Positions 23,890-31,948 of a stretch of 59,116 nt of DNA are shown here, one piece after another. Positions within the stretch are counted from its first letter, which is position 1, and the number at the start of each line of letters is the position of its first letter. The translations under genes were made by a program, and so were the position numbers. The notes beneath the pieces were generated by a model. It worked only from the letters and a program-made list of their open reading frames with translations. It had not been told where the DNA came from and made no database searches. Origin of the DNA: Gemmatimonadota bacterium (GTDB lineage Bacteria > Gemmatimonadota > Gemmatimonadetes > Gemmatimonadales > GWC2-71-9); NCBI GenBank assembly GCA_022563595.1, contig JADFNB010000020.1, forward strand, positions 1 through 59,116. The letters are read 5' to 3'.

Positions 23890-25674
23890 CTACGGGTTGG
23901 CCACTGCGAGAGCGTCCAGTCCGTCTACCGTTGGTCCGATGATGGACACGGTGCCTGTTGCGTAGTCGACCGTCCCCAGAAACACTGAGCTTCCACCGGA
24001 TGCGCACTTCACCACCGCGAAGAAGACACCAGTAGCCGGATCGAGGTCTGCGGCGGCGATTCTGGCAAAGCTGCCGTCGATATCCTGGCACGAGGCCGAG
24101 AAGTTCATGCTAGCCAGCTGTGTTGCCGCACCCGTGGTCTGAGACAGGGTGTGAGAGTCGTCCCGGTTTGAGTGAAACAGAATATCCCCAGAGTCGAACG
24201 AGATCCCGTTACCTGAATTGGCGGACAACCCAGTCGATCCCACGAGCGTCGCGGCGCCGGTGGACAGGTTCGCCGTGTAGAGCGTGTGGTCGGCACCCGT
24301 CGCATCGTACACGAAGAGCATTCCGTCTGAACGGAATGAGACGCCGGCGATGCTGCCTGATATCCCGGTTGGGCCGACTTCCGTGCCGGCGCCGGTCCCT
24401 GGGTCGATCGTGATGAGCACCGGGATCTGGGTCTCTTCACTTGGGCGTTGCCCCGTTGCGTACAACACCCCCGTCACGGGATGAAAGTCCATCGCCCCCA
24501 CGCGGTTGAATCCGATCGGTCCAATCGCCGTCGCGGTCCCGGTGACGGGGTCGACGGAATAGAATGTGCTGGGAGCGCCGCTGCCGACATGTGCTGCACC
24601 AAAGACCGCGCTAGGGATGGCCTCCGCAGTGATCGTTGCCTGCAGGGTCGGGAACCCGCTGACGGTTGCGGTGGCGTTCTGGGTGCCCAAGGTGGGGCCG
24701 AGTGTCCAGTTGGTCTGGGCTCGTCCAGCGGCGTCGGTGACCGCTGAGGTGGCGCTGAACGATCCACCATCCGGTGTCTGGAAGTCGACGGTCACCCCCT
24801 CGACGGGGAGCGCGTCCGCCGCTGTCACCTCGACGACGACGGGCGAGGGCAGTTGCAGATTCGTGGAACCGGTTTGTCCATCCCCGGAGACCACCGCCAA
24901 GCTGCTTGGCACGGGCTGGACAATCAGCTGGATGGTGTCGGCTGGGCCCGTGAGCAACTTGGCCACGATACGGGCAGGCCCGCGTTCAGATCCGCCACTA
25001 ACCTGGCCAACCCTCGGATCGGCCACTGCGGCGCGCGCAGGCTCCAGTGCGCTCCAGGCAATGGGCGCGCCGGGCCGCTGTGTGCCGTCCGGACCGAACG
25101 CCTCCGCGGTGAGATCCAAGGTGCCCCCAAACGACAGGGTCGGGCTGGTGGGGCACACGACGGAGCTAGCCAAACCCTCGGAGGCGCCAGCAGCTGGCGC
25201 CGCAGGGCAGATGATCCGCACCTCCGCTGCGTCCGCTCCCACACCTACATACTCCGCCGCTACTTCCACCGGCACGGGCGGCGCCGTGGGATCGGTCGTG
25301 GCCGTCACCTCGACAGGTCCCCCACGGAACGCGACTTCGCCGGCAGGCGTGATGAACTCCACGGTCATGAGGAAGACTTCGGACGACGAGAGGACCGGAA
25401 CGGTCAGCGTCAGATCCAGCTCTTCGGTACCCGGCTCCACAGCGACCACGGTGTCGAGCGCAACACTGTTGTCATCAGGCCGCGTGAGAATGATCCGAAC
25501 CTGAGCGATCTCTATGATACCGGCGCTGACACTGACAAACGCGGGTGCTACGGCAAAGCGGCCCGGCAAAACAGCGCCGGGCGCGCTCGTATCGTCGAGA
25601 CAGCTGCCGAGCCCCAGCCCTACGAGGAACGCGGCACTGATGGCGAGGGACTTGGCCTTGGGGATTGGGCGCAT
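23890..25674 (-). CDS. Surface lipoprotein with Ig-like domain and propeller-like repeats
   Basis: 594 residues from ATG 25674. The lipobox is at Cys25 (FLVGLGLGSCLDDTS). Residues 30-150 form a beta domain shared with the 27093-31781 protein (PGRFAVAPAFVSVSAGIIEI). A bacterial Ig-like (Big_1/invasin) domain follows with VVSGDGQTGS and GRAQTNWTLGPTLGTQNATA. The C-terminal third has short repeats of the form DPxTGxATxIGPTG (VDPVTGTATAIGPIG, IDPGTGAGTEVGPTG, ANLSTGAATLVGSTG), as in propeller-like DUF4394 proteins. It is probably an outer-membrane-anchored surface protein. The open frame continues to 25830, but that stretch is a relic of the neighbouring paralog. Confidence 0.75.
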   Translation of the reverse strand: MRPIPKAKSLAISAAFLVGLGLGSCLDDTSAPGAVLPGRFAVAPAFVSVSAGIIEIAQVRIILTRPDDNSVALDTVVAVEPGTEELDLTLTVPVLSSSEVFLMTVEFITPAGEVAFRGGPVEVTATTDPTAPPVPVEVAAEYVGVGADAAEVRIICPAAPAAGASEGLASSVVCPTSPTLSFGGTLDLTAEAFGPDGTQRPGAPIAWSALEPARAAVADPRVGQVSGGSERGPARIVAKLLTGPADTIQLIVQPVPSSLAVVSGDGQTGSTNLQLPSPVVVEVTAADALPVEGVTVDFQTPDGGSFSATSAVTDAAGRAQTNWTLGPTLGTQNATATVSGFPTLQATITAEAIPSAVFGAAHVGSGAPSTFYSVDPVTGTATAIGPIGFNRVGAMDFHPVTGVLYATGQRPSEETQIPVLITIDPGTGAGTEVGPTGISGSIAGVSFRSDGMLFVYDATGADHTLYTANLSTGAATLVGSTGLSANSGNGISFDSGDILFHSNRDDSHTLSQTTGAATQLASMNFSASCQDIDGSFARIAAADLDPATGVFFAVVKCASGGSSVFLGTVDYATGTVSIIGPTVDGLDALAVANP

Positions 25675-25797
25675 ATAGGGCCAATGTGCCCCTCCGGGCC
25701 ATGGCCCGCAAGGGTGGAGGCTGGGGCAGGATTTGTGATTGTAGATCACATGTCGCGGCAGGAGGGCCAGGGACGTTCGGAGTGGGATCGCCTGTCG

Positions 25798-25966
25798 CGG
25801 CGTGATGCTGAGCACCGTGTCGCGCACCAAAGTGGAATCGGCCGTCCGAAAACCGCGCCTCCTGAGGCACGTTGGGACCCGTATCGTCGGAACAACTCCC
25901 CACGATGATGCCGACGACAGCTGCCAGCACGATGCCGAGTAGGACGCGCGAACGTGAGCGTGTCAC
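25798..25966 (-). pseudogene. Broken N-terminus of a third surface-lipoprotein paralog
   Basis: A GTG at 25966 opens a lipoprotein signal (VLAAVVGIIVGSCSDDTGPN) followed by VPQEARF, as in the gene starting at 31781. After that codon about 75 bases present in the intact paralog are missing, and the sequence resumes out of frame in the stretch encoding RDTVLSITP. Positions 25850-25897 are identical to 31665-31712, and 25798-25825 match 31542-31569. It is the decayed start of a duplicated gene lying directly upstream of the intact gene at 25674. Confidence 0.8.
25850..25897. repeat. 48-bp identical block shared with 31665-31712
   Basis: Exact direct repeat over the lipobox-proximal codons (SDDTGPNVPQEARF) of two paralogs. 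Identity at DNA level, while the flanks differ, suggests recent duplication or gene conversion. Confidence 0.85.
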
Positions 25967-26117
25967 GAATCAGCCTTTGACAATTGCGTGACGAGTGGGG
26001 TGGCTACGGGGCCAATGCGCGCATCTGGGACCTGGTACGAGATGCGGCAACCGCGCGGGAACGGTGGGCCAGCCGTATCTACGTCACCCGCAGTGTTGCA
26101 TGGGTGCTACGCCCCAC

Positions 26118-27086
26118 TCAGTGCGGCAGCTGCGTGCGGTGGTATCCGCTGATGGCCGCCTCGAACCAGCGGGAAAGGATCAATTGGTGTTGCGGTGAGA
26201 ACGCGGCGTCCAGGTATGCGGCGCGAATCGGCTGCCATGCGGCAATGGCCTCGTTCGCCAGTGCATAGAAGCGGGCGGCATCATCGTGCACCTGTGCCTC
26301 GCGGAGCGCCGGAAGCAATGCGCGGATCCTGTCTCGGTATGGGCGCACACGGTCGGCAAAAACCGAATCCGGATTTTGCGCGATCCTCGCGCCCATACGT
26401 GGCACGGCGCCAAACGTTTCGCCCAGCGCAAGGGCCAGTTCCCGCAACAGGCGAGATGTGTCGTGGTCCGAGAACTCCTCGACAGACGGTGGATCAATGC
26501 TCACCACGAGATAGGGCAGAGCAGGATTGAACTGCGCGAACGGGCCATCCGGACTCGGAACCGTATCGGCCCACACGTGCACCATGGCGATTTGCCACTG
26601 TCCCGGCCGCCCTCCGAAGTCGTCACATGCCGTGCTACTCTCGGCTAGGATGGTGCCCAGGCCCGGAACCCCACCGCACGGGAGGTGGACGTGCCACCGG
26701 TCGCCCGCGCCAGCGAAGTCGATCGGCGGATCGGAGTCGGCGGGCTGTGCCACCGTGTAGCCGACGCCGACCAGCGTGAGGCTGTCCTCGCCGATGAACG
26801 GGTAGTACATGAGGTAGGCAGGGCGGGCGAGATCGAGCGCGAGCGTGCGGTTGAAGCGCGGGTTGATCCAGTGCTCGCCGGCCATGGGGTTGAGGTCTGT
26901 GAGAGACGGTGGGGCGATCCGTCGATACCCTTTCAGGCGCGCGGCCAGCGTATCCCTGAGGCTGTGGACGATCCTGGCAGCGCTGTCAAGCTGCGCTGCG
27001 ACCGATTGCTGCGTCGGCTGTGGGTAAAGCGGCGGCGGCCCCAACAAAACGGCCGCTGCAAGGATCACACACCGACCCGTCCGCAC
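26118..27086 (-). CDS. Secreted protein of unknown function
   Basis: 322 residues; not assigned to a named family. A signal peptide covers residues 1-22 (CVILAAAVLLGPPPLYPQP). The mature part begins with a helical stretch (AAQLDSAARIVHSLRDTLAA), then a beta-rich region with MAGEHWINPRF, AYLMYYPFIGEDSLTLVGVG and DRWHVHLPCGG (Cys pair with SSTACDDFGG, which could form a disulfide), WQIAMVHVWADTVPSP, and ends in helices. It lies 6 bases downstream of the giant lipoprotein gene's... opposite end: the giant gene stops at 27093 and reads away, so both are co-directional with this gene following it, likely in one transcript. Confidence 0.65.
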   Translation of the reverse strand: MRTGRCVILAAAVLLGPPPLYPQPTQQSVAAQLDSAARIVHSLRDTLAARLKGYRRIAPPSLTDLNPMAGEHWINPRFNRTLALDLARPAYLMYYPFIGEDSLTLVGVGYTVAQPADSDPPIDFAGAGDRWHVHLPCGGVPGLGTILAESSTACDDFGGRPGQWQIAMVHVWADTVPSPDGPFAQFNPALPYLVVSIDPPSVEEFSDHDTSRLLRELALALGETFGAVPRMGARIAQNPDSVFADRVRPYRDRIRALLPALREAQVHDDAARFYALANEAIAAWQPIRAAYLDAAFSPQHQLILSRWFEAAISGYHRTQLPH

Positions 27087-27092
27087 GGGTCC

Positions 27093-30000
27093 CTACGGGC
27101 GCCAGCTGGGCTGGACGTCGCGCACCAAACGCGAAACCAGGACGCGCGTGGTCAGGTAGTTTCCTGGGTTTGTCGTCAGGGGATCGATGACGTAGGACCC
27201 ACTGTTCAAGCCGCTTGTGCCGGTGAGCACGATCTTTGTTCCGTCGGGCGACCAGTCGTATGTGATGTCGCTGATGCCGAAGAACAGCGTGCTGCCCGAC
27301 TCGTCGGTCAGCGGCGTCTCGCTGCCGCCGCCGGACGGTATCACGAAGAGGTCATAATTACTTGCCCCCTCGTTGTTGAACCCGTTGCGACTGAACAGGA
27401 TCTGCGAACCGTCGGGCGCGATGACCGGCAGTTCGTCGTCGCTGCTAGGAGAGGGGAACGTGAGTTGGGTAACCGACCCGTCGGTGAGTTCGACGCGGTA
27501 GATCGCGGAGCTGAAGAATTGGTTCCTCGCAGAGAAAGCGATGAAGGAGCCGTTGGGAGACCAGTCCATGAAGGTGACGCGAAGCGTATCCCCGCCGACG
27601 ATGATGACGTTCGGTGTCAATTCTGCGACACCGGAACCGTTGAAATTCACGCGCCACATTTGACTGGCCTGACGATTTGGCACGCCGATGATCGAATCCC
27701 GGACGACTACCATCTGATCGGGATTCGTCGGGTTCCACGCGAACGCGCCCGATCCTCCAAGTGTCGCATCCACGAAATCCGTGACGAACACCTTCCCGGT
27801 TCCGTTGCCAATCCCTTCGAGCGCTGCGATCGGACCAGACACATCGGCGACCACGCAGACGTCCTGCACGGAGAAGGACGGATTCCCGCAGATGGTCGCT
27901 AGGTGGAGCTGACCCGTCCCCGTGTTGAGGCTGAATCGTGGCCTGGTCGTGTTGGTATCGGTGACCGGGTGCGCGATCACCGATCCGTCCCAAGCCGTCA
28001 CATGAAGGAGCGTAGGCGGCGGGGCGTTGTTGGCTGAATAGGTGAGACGATCACGACTCGGCGCCCAACGCGGGAAGCTCTGGTCCGAGTTCGGTGGACC
28101 CTCGGTCGTGATGTTCTTGAAGCCGGATCCGGTCGGATTGCTACGGAACATCCCGCCCGTTCCACCGTCAAACCCGGCGAACAGGACTTCGCTCCGGGCG
28201 ACGAGCGAGAAACTGGAGGTCGTCGGCACCGTGTCGACGACAACGCCGCTCGCCTGAGTGAGGCCGGTGAGCGCGCTCACGATCCCGGCGCGCGTGCCGA
28301 AGGTGATCACCGGAAGGCTGTCGCCGATAGCCGGTGTCGCTGCCTCGATAATGTTGATGGTGCCGTTGAGTGTGATCGTCCCGCTCACGTTGAGCTGGTC
28401 GAAGTCGACACCCGGCGTCGTTCCGGTGCCCTGGATCTCGATGTTGATCGTAGAAAGCGTGCTTTGGGTGAAGCTGCCGGTGATGTTCAGGATTCCCGGG
28501 GAGGTTCCGGGGTTCACGTCGCCGTCGAATGCCACGATGGTGGCGCCAAGGAGATTGAGCGTAGCCGTTCCCTGGAGAATCGCGCCATCGGCATGTGTCA
28601 CCGTGCCGTTCAGAGCGAGCGGGGCTCCGACCGTGATCGTCCCCTGGTTGTTGATGCTCCCCGTGATCCGGTTGTCCACCCCGGCCACCGTCTGAATCGT
28701 CCCCGTCGCCGAGTTGGTGAGCGTCCCTGCCGTGATCGTGAGGACGCCTTCCCAGCTCGTCCCCGTCAACTCCATGGTTCCCGTGTTGGTGAAGCCGTTG
28801 GCGACGACGAGGACGGCATCCCCGTTGTTGCCGTTCTGCGTGATGGTGCCCGCCTGCGTCACCGCGCCGTTGAGGTTGCTCGTGCCCGGCAACACGGTGA
28901 TCGTCCCCGTCGCCTGGTTGTTCAACGGCGCGTTCACCACGTCGTTCTGCAGCGTGAGCGAGGCTTGGTTGATCAACACGCCGGGACCGTTGACCGTCAC
29001 CGCGTTGGTGCCGCCGAACGCCCACGTCGGAGCGCCGGCCGCGAGCGTCACGTCGGTCAGCAGGGTGATCGTGGGCGTGCCGGTGAAATCGATGGTGCCG
29101 GTGCCCGTGAAGCCCGTCCCGCTGCCCAGCACGGTGGTGCCGTTCTGGATCTCGAACGTCACCCCGGCGGCCACGTCGATGGTGCCCGCAGTGGAGGTAA
29201 ACGTCTGACCGCCGTTGACGATCCGCAGCCGGTCGGCCGCGCTGATGGTACCCTGGTTGTCAATGCTACCCGTGATCCGGTTGTCCACCCCGGCCACCGT
29301 CTGAATCGTCCCCCCCACCGCGTTCGTCAGGGTGCCCGCGGTCACGCTCAGCACCCCCTCCCAACTCGTCCCCGTCAGCTCCAGGGTCCCCGTGTTGGTG
29401 AACCCGGTCGCTACCGTAAGGATGGCATCCCCGTTGTTTCCGTTCAGCCGCAGCGTCCCTGCCTGGGTCAGCGCCACGTCGATGGTGCTCGTCCCCGGTG
29501 CCACCGTGATCAGGCCGGCGGTGTTCAGCGACCCGGTACCGTCGACGGTCGTGTTCATCAGCTGCAGTTCGCCGGTCGAGCTGATCGTGCTCGCCTCGGT
29601 GAGGGTCAGCGTTCGTCCGTTGGCGGAGAGCGTTTGCACGCCGCTTGTCCCGCCGAGTTCGAGAGACGCGACCGAGCCGTCGATGTCGAGTGTGACGGTG
29701 TACGTTCCGTTCAGTGCGATGACTGCCGTATCTTGGGTGCTCGGCACCGTGCCGGTACTCCAGTTGGTCCCGTCGCTCCAATTCCCGCCGGCCACGTTGA
29801 TCCAATGGACAGCGCCCGGCGGCGCCAGGATATCAAAGGCGACACTGGTATCTGGGGTGAGCCCCGTGGCAGTCGCCACGAGCGTGAACCCGCTCCCCGG
29901 TTGGTCGATCGTCAAGTCTGTGAACTGCGCCACGCCGGCGATGGCCAGGACCGCCGTCGTCCCACTCAAGACCGCCGTGCCGCTGGGATCGTTGCCGATG

Positions 30001-31781
30001 GCGATCGAAACCGTGCCCGTGAACCCGACGTCCACGTTGCCGAGCGGGTCGAGTGCGGTGACCTCCACCGTCGCCAGCGTGGCGGTCGCCGCGGCGCCCA
30101 CGGGCTCGACGCTGAACGTGAGGTTGGACGGCGCTGCGGCGACGCCGGCGTTGAAGATCGAGTCGATCTGGACGGCGGTGAGCGCGCCGGCGTAGATCCT
30201 GACATCGTCGATCAATCCGTCATAGAACGCGGTGTTGCCGGTCCCAGCGGTGCTGCCGATGAGCAAATCGTTCGCCTCGCTGTCCGTAAACGCCGCGAGC
30301 GGCTTCTGTGCGGCCAGCTGCCCGTTCAGGTAGATGGCGATGCTGTCGCCGGTCTTCACCGAGACAACGTGATACCACAGCCCGGGCGTCACGGTCCCCG
30401 TTCGGACGGTCGTGGCAGAGCCGCTGCTGCATCCGTTGACTGCGCCCCCGCCGAGGCAGAACCAAAACGTATCGTCTTCCTGTCTGAGAATCCTCCATCC
30501 GTTCTGATTGAAGCCGCTCATCTTGTCGACCACCGACATATCGGTTAGCGCAATGTCGGCCCGCGCCCACGCGCTCACCGAGAAGGGGCCGGACGAAAGC
30601 TGGAGGTTGGCTGCGTTCCCGACGTTCACGAAATCGTCGATGCCGTCCAACGAGAAGGCCTGACCCGCCAAGCCCGGCGCGAACGCGACCCCGCCCTGGA
30701 GGAGACCGTCGTTCCCGTTGGCGGAATCCGTCGCATCTCCGTTGCCCGACCAATGACTGACGAGCGTCGTGGTGGTCGTTGCCGTAAAGGACGCGACTGA
30801 GCCGGGGAGCAGCGCCGTTGTTGCCTGGACTGCTTGCGCGCCGGCCGTGAGCCCGAGGGTCCACGATACCCCTGACGTACGGCCGTCGCTGCCAGTCTGC
30901 ACCGAGTCGATTGAAACCGACCCGCTGCCGCTCGTCACCGCGAACTGTACCCACAGACCCTCGACCCCCAAGCCGTCAGCGGCGGTCGCGCGGGCGACCA
31001 ACGGCTGGAGCAGGGTCGTGCCCACCGTTCCCGATTGCCCGTTCCCCGAGTCGGCGGCGATCGCGCTCGGCAGCGGCTGCACCGGGACGAGCACGGTGTC
31101 GGTCAGGCCGGTCGGGGTCGTGACGATGATGCGCGCGTTGCCGCGCACGGAGCCGGCAAGGATCGTAGCGCTATACGTCGTCGGATCGATGCCCGTCACG
31201 GCAGCGGTCGCGGAGTCGAGCGACTCCCAGCTGAGTGGAGTTCCTGGGAACGTCGTATCCGTCCCAAAGGCTGTCGCGCTCAGTACGACGTTTTCGCCCT
31301 CGAGCAGGGCAGGGACGGGCTCGGTGATCTCGACGGACGTCGCGTCCGCACCAACACCCACGTAGACGATCACTACCGGAATGACCGATGGCTCGCCCCC
31401 GCCCGTCGTTGGGGTCACCTCGATGGGGCCGCCGGTGAAGACGGTGTCGCCTGCTGCGTCCACCATCGACAAGGTCAGCAGGAAAGTCTCACCCGGCGTC
31501 AGGATAAGGACGGTCAATTCCAGATTCACCGAGTCCTGTCCCGGCGTGATGCTGAGCACCGTGTCGCGCGCCACGGTGAAATCGGCCGTCCGCAGCAACA
31601 CGAAACGGATCGATACGATGTCGATGATCCCCGCCGCAGCGCTCCCGAACACCGGCGCCACCGCAAACCGCGCCTCCTGAGGCACGTTGGGACCCGTATC
31701 GTCGGAACAACTAGCAATCACGCCGCCGGCGGCGAGCGAGATCACTAGTCCGATCGTAAGTCTGCGATGGCTGAGCGTCAT
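27093..31781 (-). CDS. Giant multidomain surface lipoprotein (Ig-like, LamG, beta-repeat, TolB-like)
   Basis: 1562 residues from ATG 31781. Lipobox at Cys25 (GGVIASCSDDTG). Domain order: paralog-shared beta domain (about 35-160); Big_1-like Ig (237-330, DSGNGQSGTVGTTLLQPLVA); LamG/concanavalin-like fold (342-544, SLDGIDDFVNVGNAANLQLS, GLIDDVRIYAGAL); a second Ig-like region (550-655); a beta-repeat stalk (660-1193) with GxxTNTGTxELTGTSWEG units; and a C-terminal TolB/WD40-like propeller (1195-1562) with WSPNGSFIAFSAR and WSPDGTKIVLTG. It probably binds glycans or matrix at the cell surface. An upstream ATG at 31928 is less likely, since it would bury the lipoprotein signal. Confidence 0.8.
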   Translation of the reverse strand: MTLSHRRLTIGLVISLAAGGVIASCSDDTGPNVPQEARFAVAPVFGSAAAGIIDIVSIRFVLLRTADFTVARDTVLSITPGQDSVNLELTVLILTPGETFLLTLSMVDAAGDTVFTGGPIEVTPTTGGGEPSVIPVVIVYVGVGADATSVEITEPVPALLEGENVVLSATAFGTDTTFPGTPLSWESLDSATAAVTGIDPTTYSATILAGSVRGNARIIVTTPTGLTDTVLVPVQPLPSAIAADSGNGQSGTVGTTLLQPLVARATAADGLGVEGLWVQFAVTSGSGSVSIDSVQTGSDGRTSGVSWTLGLTAGAQAVQATTALLPGSVASFTATTTTTLVSHWSGNGDATDSANGNDGLLQGGVAFAPGLAGQAFSLDGIDDFVNVGNAANLQLSSGPFSVSAWARADIALTDMSVVDKMSGFNQNGWRILRQEDDTFWFCLGGGAVNGCSSGSATTVRTGTVTPGLWYHVVSVKTGDSIAIYLNGQLAAQKPLAAFTDSEANDLLIGSTAGTGNTAFYDGLIDDVRIYAGALTAVQIDSIFNAGVAAAPSNLTFSVEPVGAAATATLATVEVTALDPLGNVDVGFTGTVSIAIGNDPSGTAVLSGTTAVLAIAGVAQFTDLTIDQPGSGFTLVATATGLTPDTSVAFDILAPPGAVHWINVAGGNWSDGTNWSTGTVPSTQDTAVIALNGTYTVTLDIDGSVASLELGGTSGVQTLSANGRTLTLTEASTISSTGELQLMNTTVDGTGSLNTAGLITVAPGTSTIDVALTQAGTLRLNGNNGDAILTVATGFTNTGTLELTGTSWEGVLSVTAGTLTNAVGGTIQTVAGVDNRITGSIDNQGTISAADRLRIVNGGQTFTSTAGTIDVAAGVTFEIQNGTTVLGSGTGFTGTGTIDFTGTPTITLLTDVTLAAGAPTWAFGGTNAVTVNGPGVLINQASLTLQNDVVNAPLNNQATGTITVLPGTSNLNGAVTQAGTITQNGNNGDAVLVVANGFTNTGTMELTGTSWEGVLTITAGTLTNSATGTIQTVAGVDNRITGSINNQGTITVGAPLALNGTVTHADGAILQGTATLNLLGATIVAFDGDVNPGTSPGILNITGSFTQSTLSTINIEIQGTGTTPGVDFDQLNVSGTITLNGTINIIEAATPAIGDSLPVITFGTRAGIVSALTGLTQASGVVVDTVPTTSSFSLVARSEVLFAGFDGGTGGMFRSNPTGSGFKNITTEGPPNSDQSFPRWAPSRDRLTYSANNAPPPTLLHVTAWDGSVIAHPVTDTNTTRPRFSLNTGTGQLHLATICGNPSFSVQDVCVVADVSGPIAALEGIGNGTGKVFVTDFVDATLGGSGAFAWNPTNPDQMVVVRDSIIGVPNRQASQMWRVNFNGSGVAELTPNVIIVGGDTLRVTFMDWSPNGSFIAFSARNQFFSSAIYRVELTDGSVTQLTFPSPSSDDELPVIAPDGSQILFSRNGFNNEGASNYDLFVIPSGGGSETPLTDESGSTLFFGISDITYDWSPDGTKIVLTGTSGLNSGSYVIDPLTTNPGNYLTTRVLVSRLVRDVQPSWRP
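28651..28900 (-). repeat. Intragenic direct repeat, unit 2
   Basis: About 250 bases encoding VLPGTSNLNGAVTQAGTI through GVDNRITGSINNQGTI. It matches 29260-29509 with an offset of 609 bases (203 codons), with long identical runs such as the codons for TIQTVAGVDNRITGS. Confidence 0.8.
29260..29509 (-). repeat. Intragenic direct repeat, unit 1
   Basis: First copy of the 203-codon-spaced repeat of the stalk region (VAPGTSTIDVALTQAGTL to GVDNRITGSIDNQGTI). The high DNA identity between units could allow expansion or contraction of the stalk by recombination. Confidence 0.8.
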
Positions 31782-31890
31782 GTAGGAAACCACTGAACCG
31801 GGAATCACGACAAGTTGCCTCGCAAATGCCGGGTGCGCAAGAAGTCGGCCATCCGGTGGGGGTGTAAGTGCTTGCGTTACAGGAAGAACG

Positions 31891-31923
31891 ACGGCGGGCC
31901 GACTGTCTGAGCCGGCCCGCCGT
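31891..31923 (-). terminator. Hairpin terminator after the acyl-CoA dehydrogenase gene
   Basis: ACGGCGGGCCG (31891-31901) and its exact reverse complement (31913-31923) make an 11-bp GC stem with an 11-base loop. On the minus strand it follows the dehydrogenase stop at 31949 by 25 bases and is followed by CGTTCTTCC, a weak T-rich tail. Confidence 0.75.
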
Positions 31924-31948
31924 TGCACCTGCAGGTATGCGCGTTGCT

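Noticed and set aside
28464-30548. 694-residue plus-strand open frame
   Set aside because: Antisense to the giant lipoprotein; the composition is Arg/Gly/His-rich and repeats only because the sense strand repeats.
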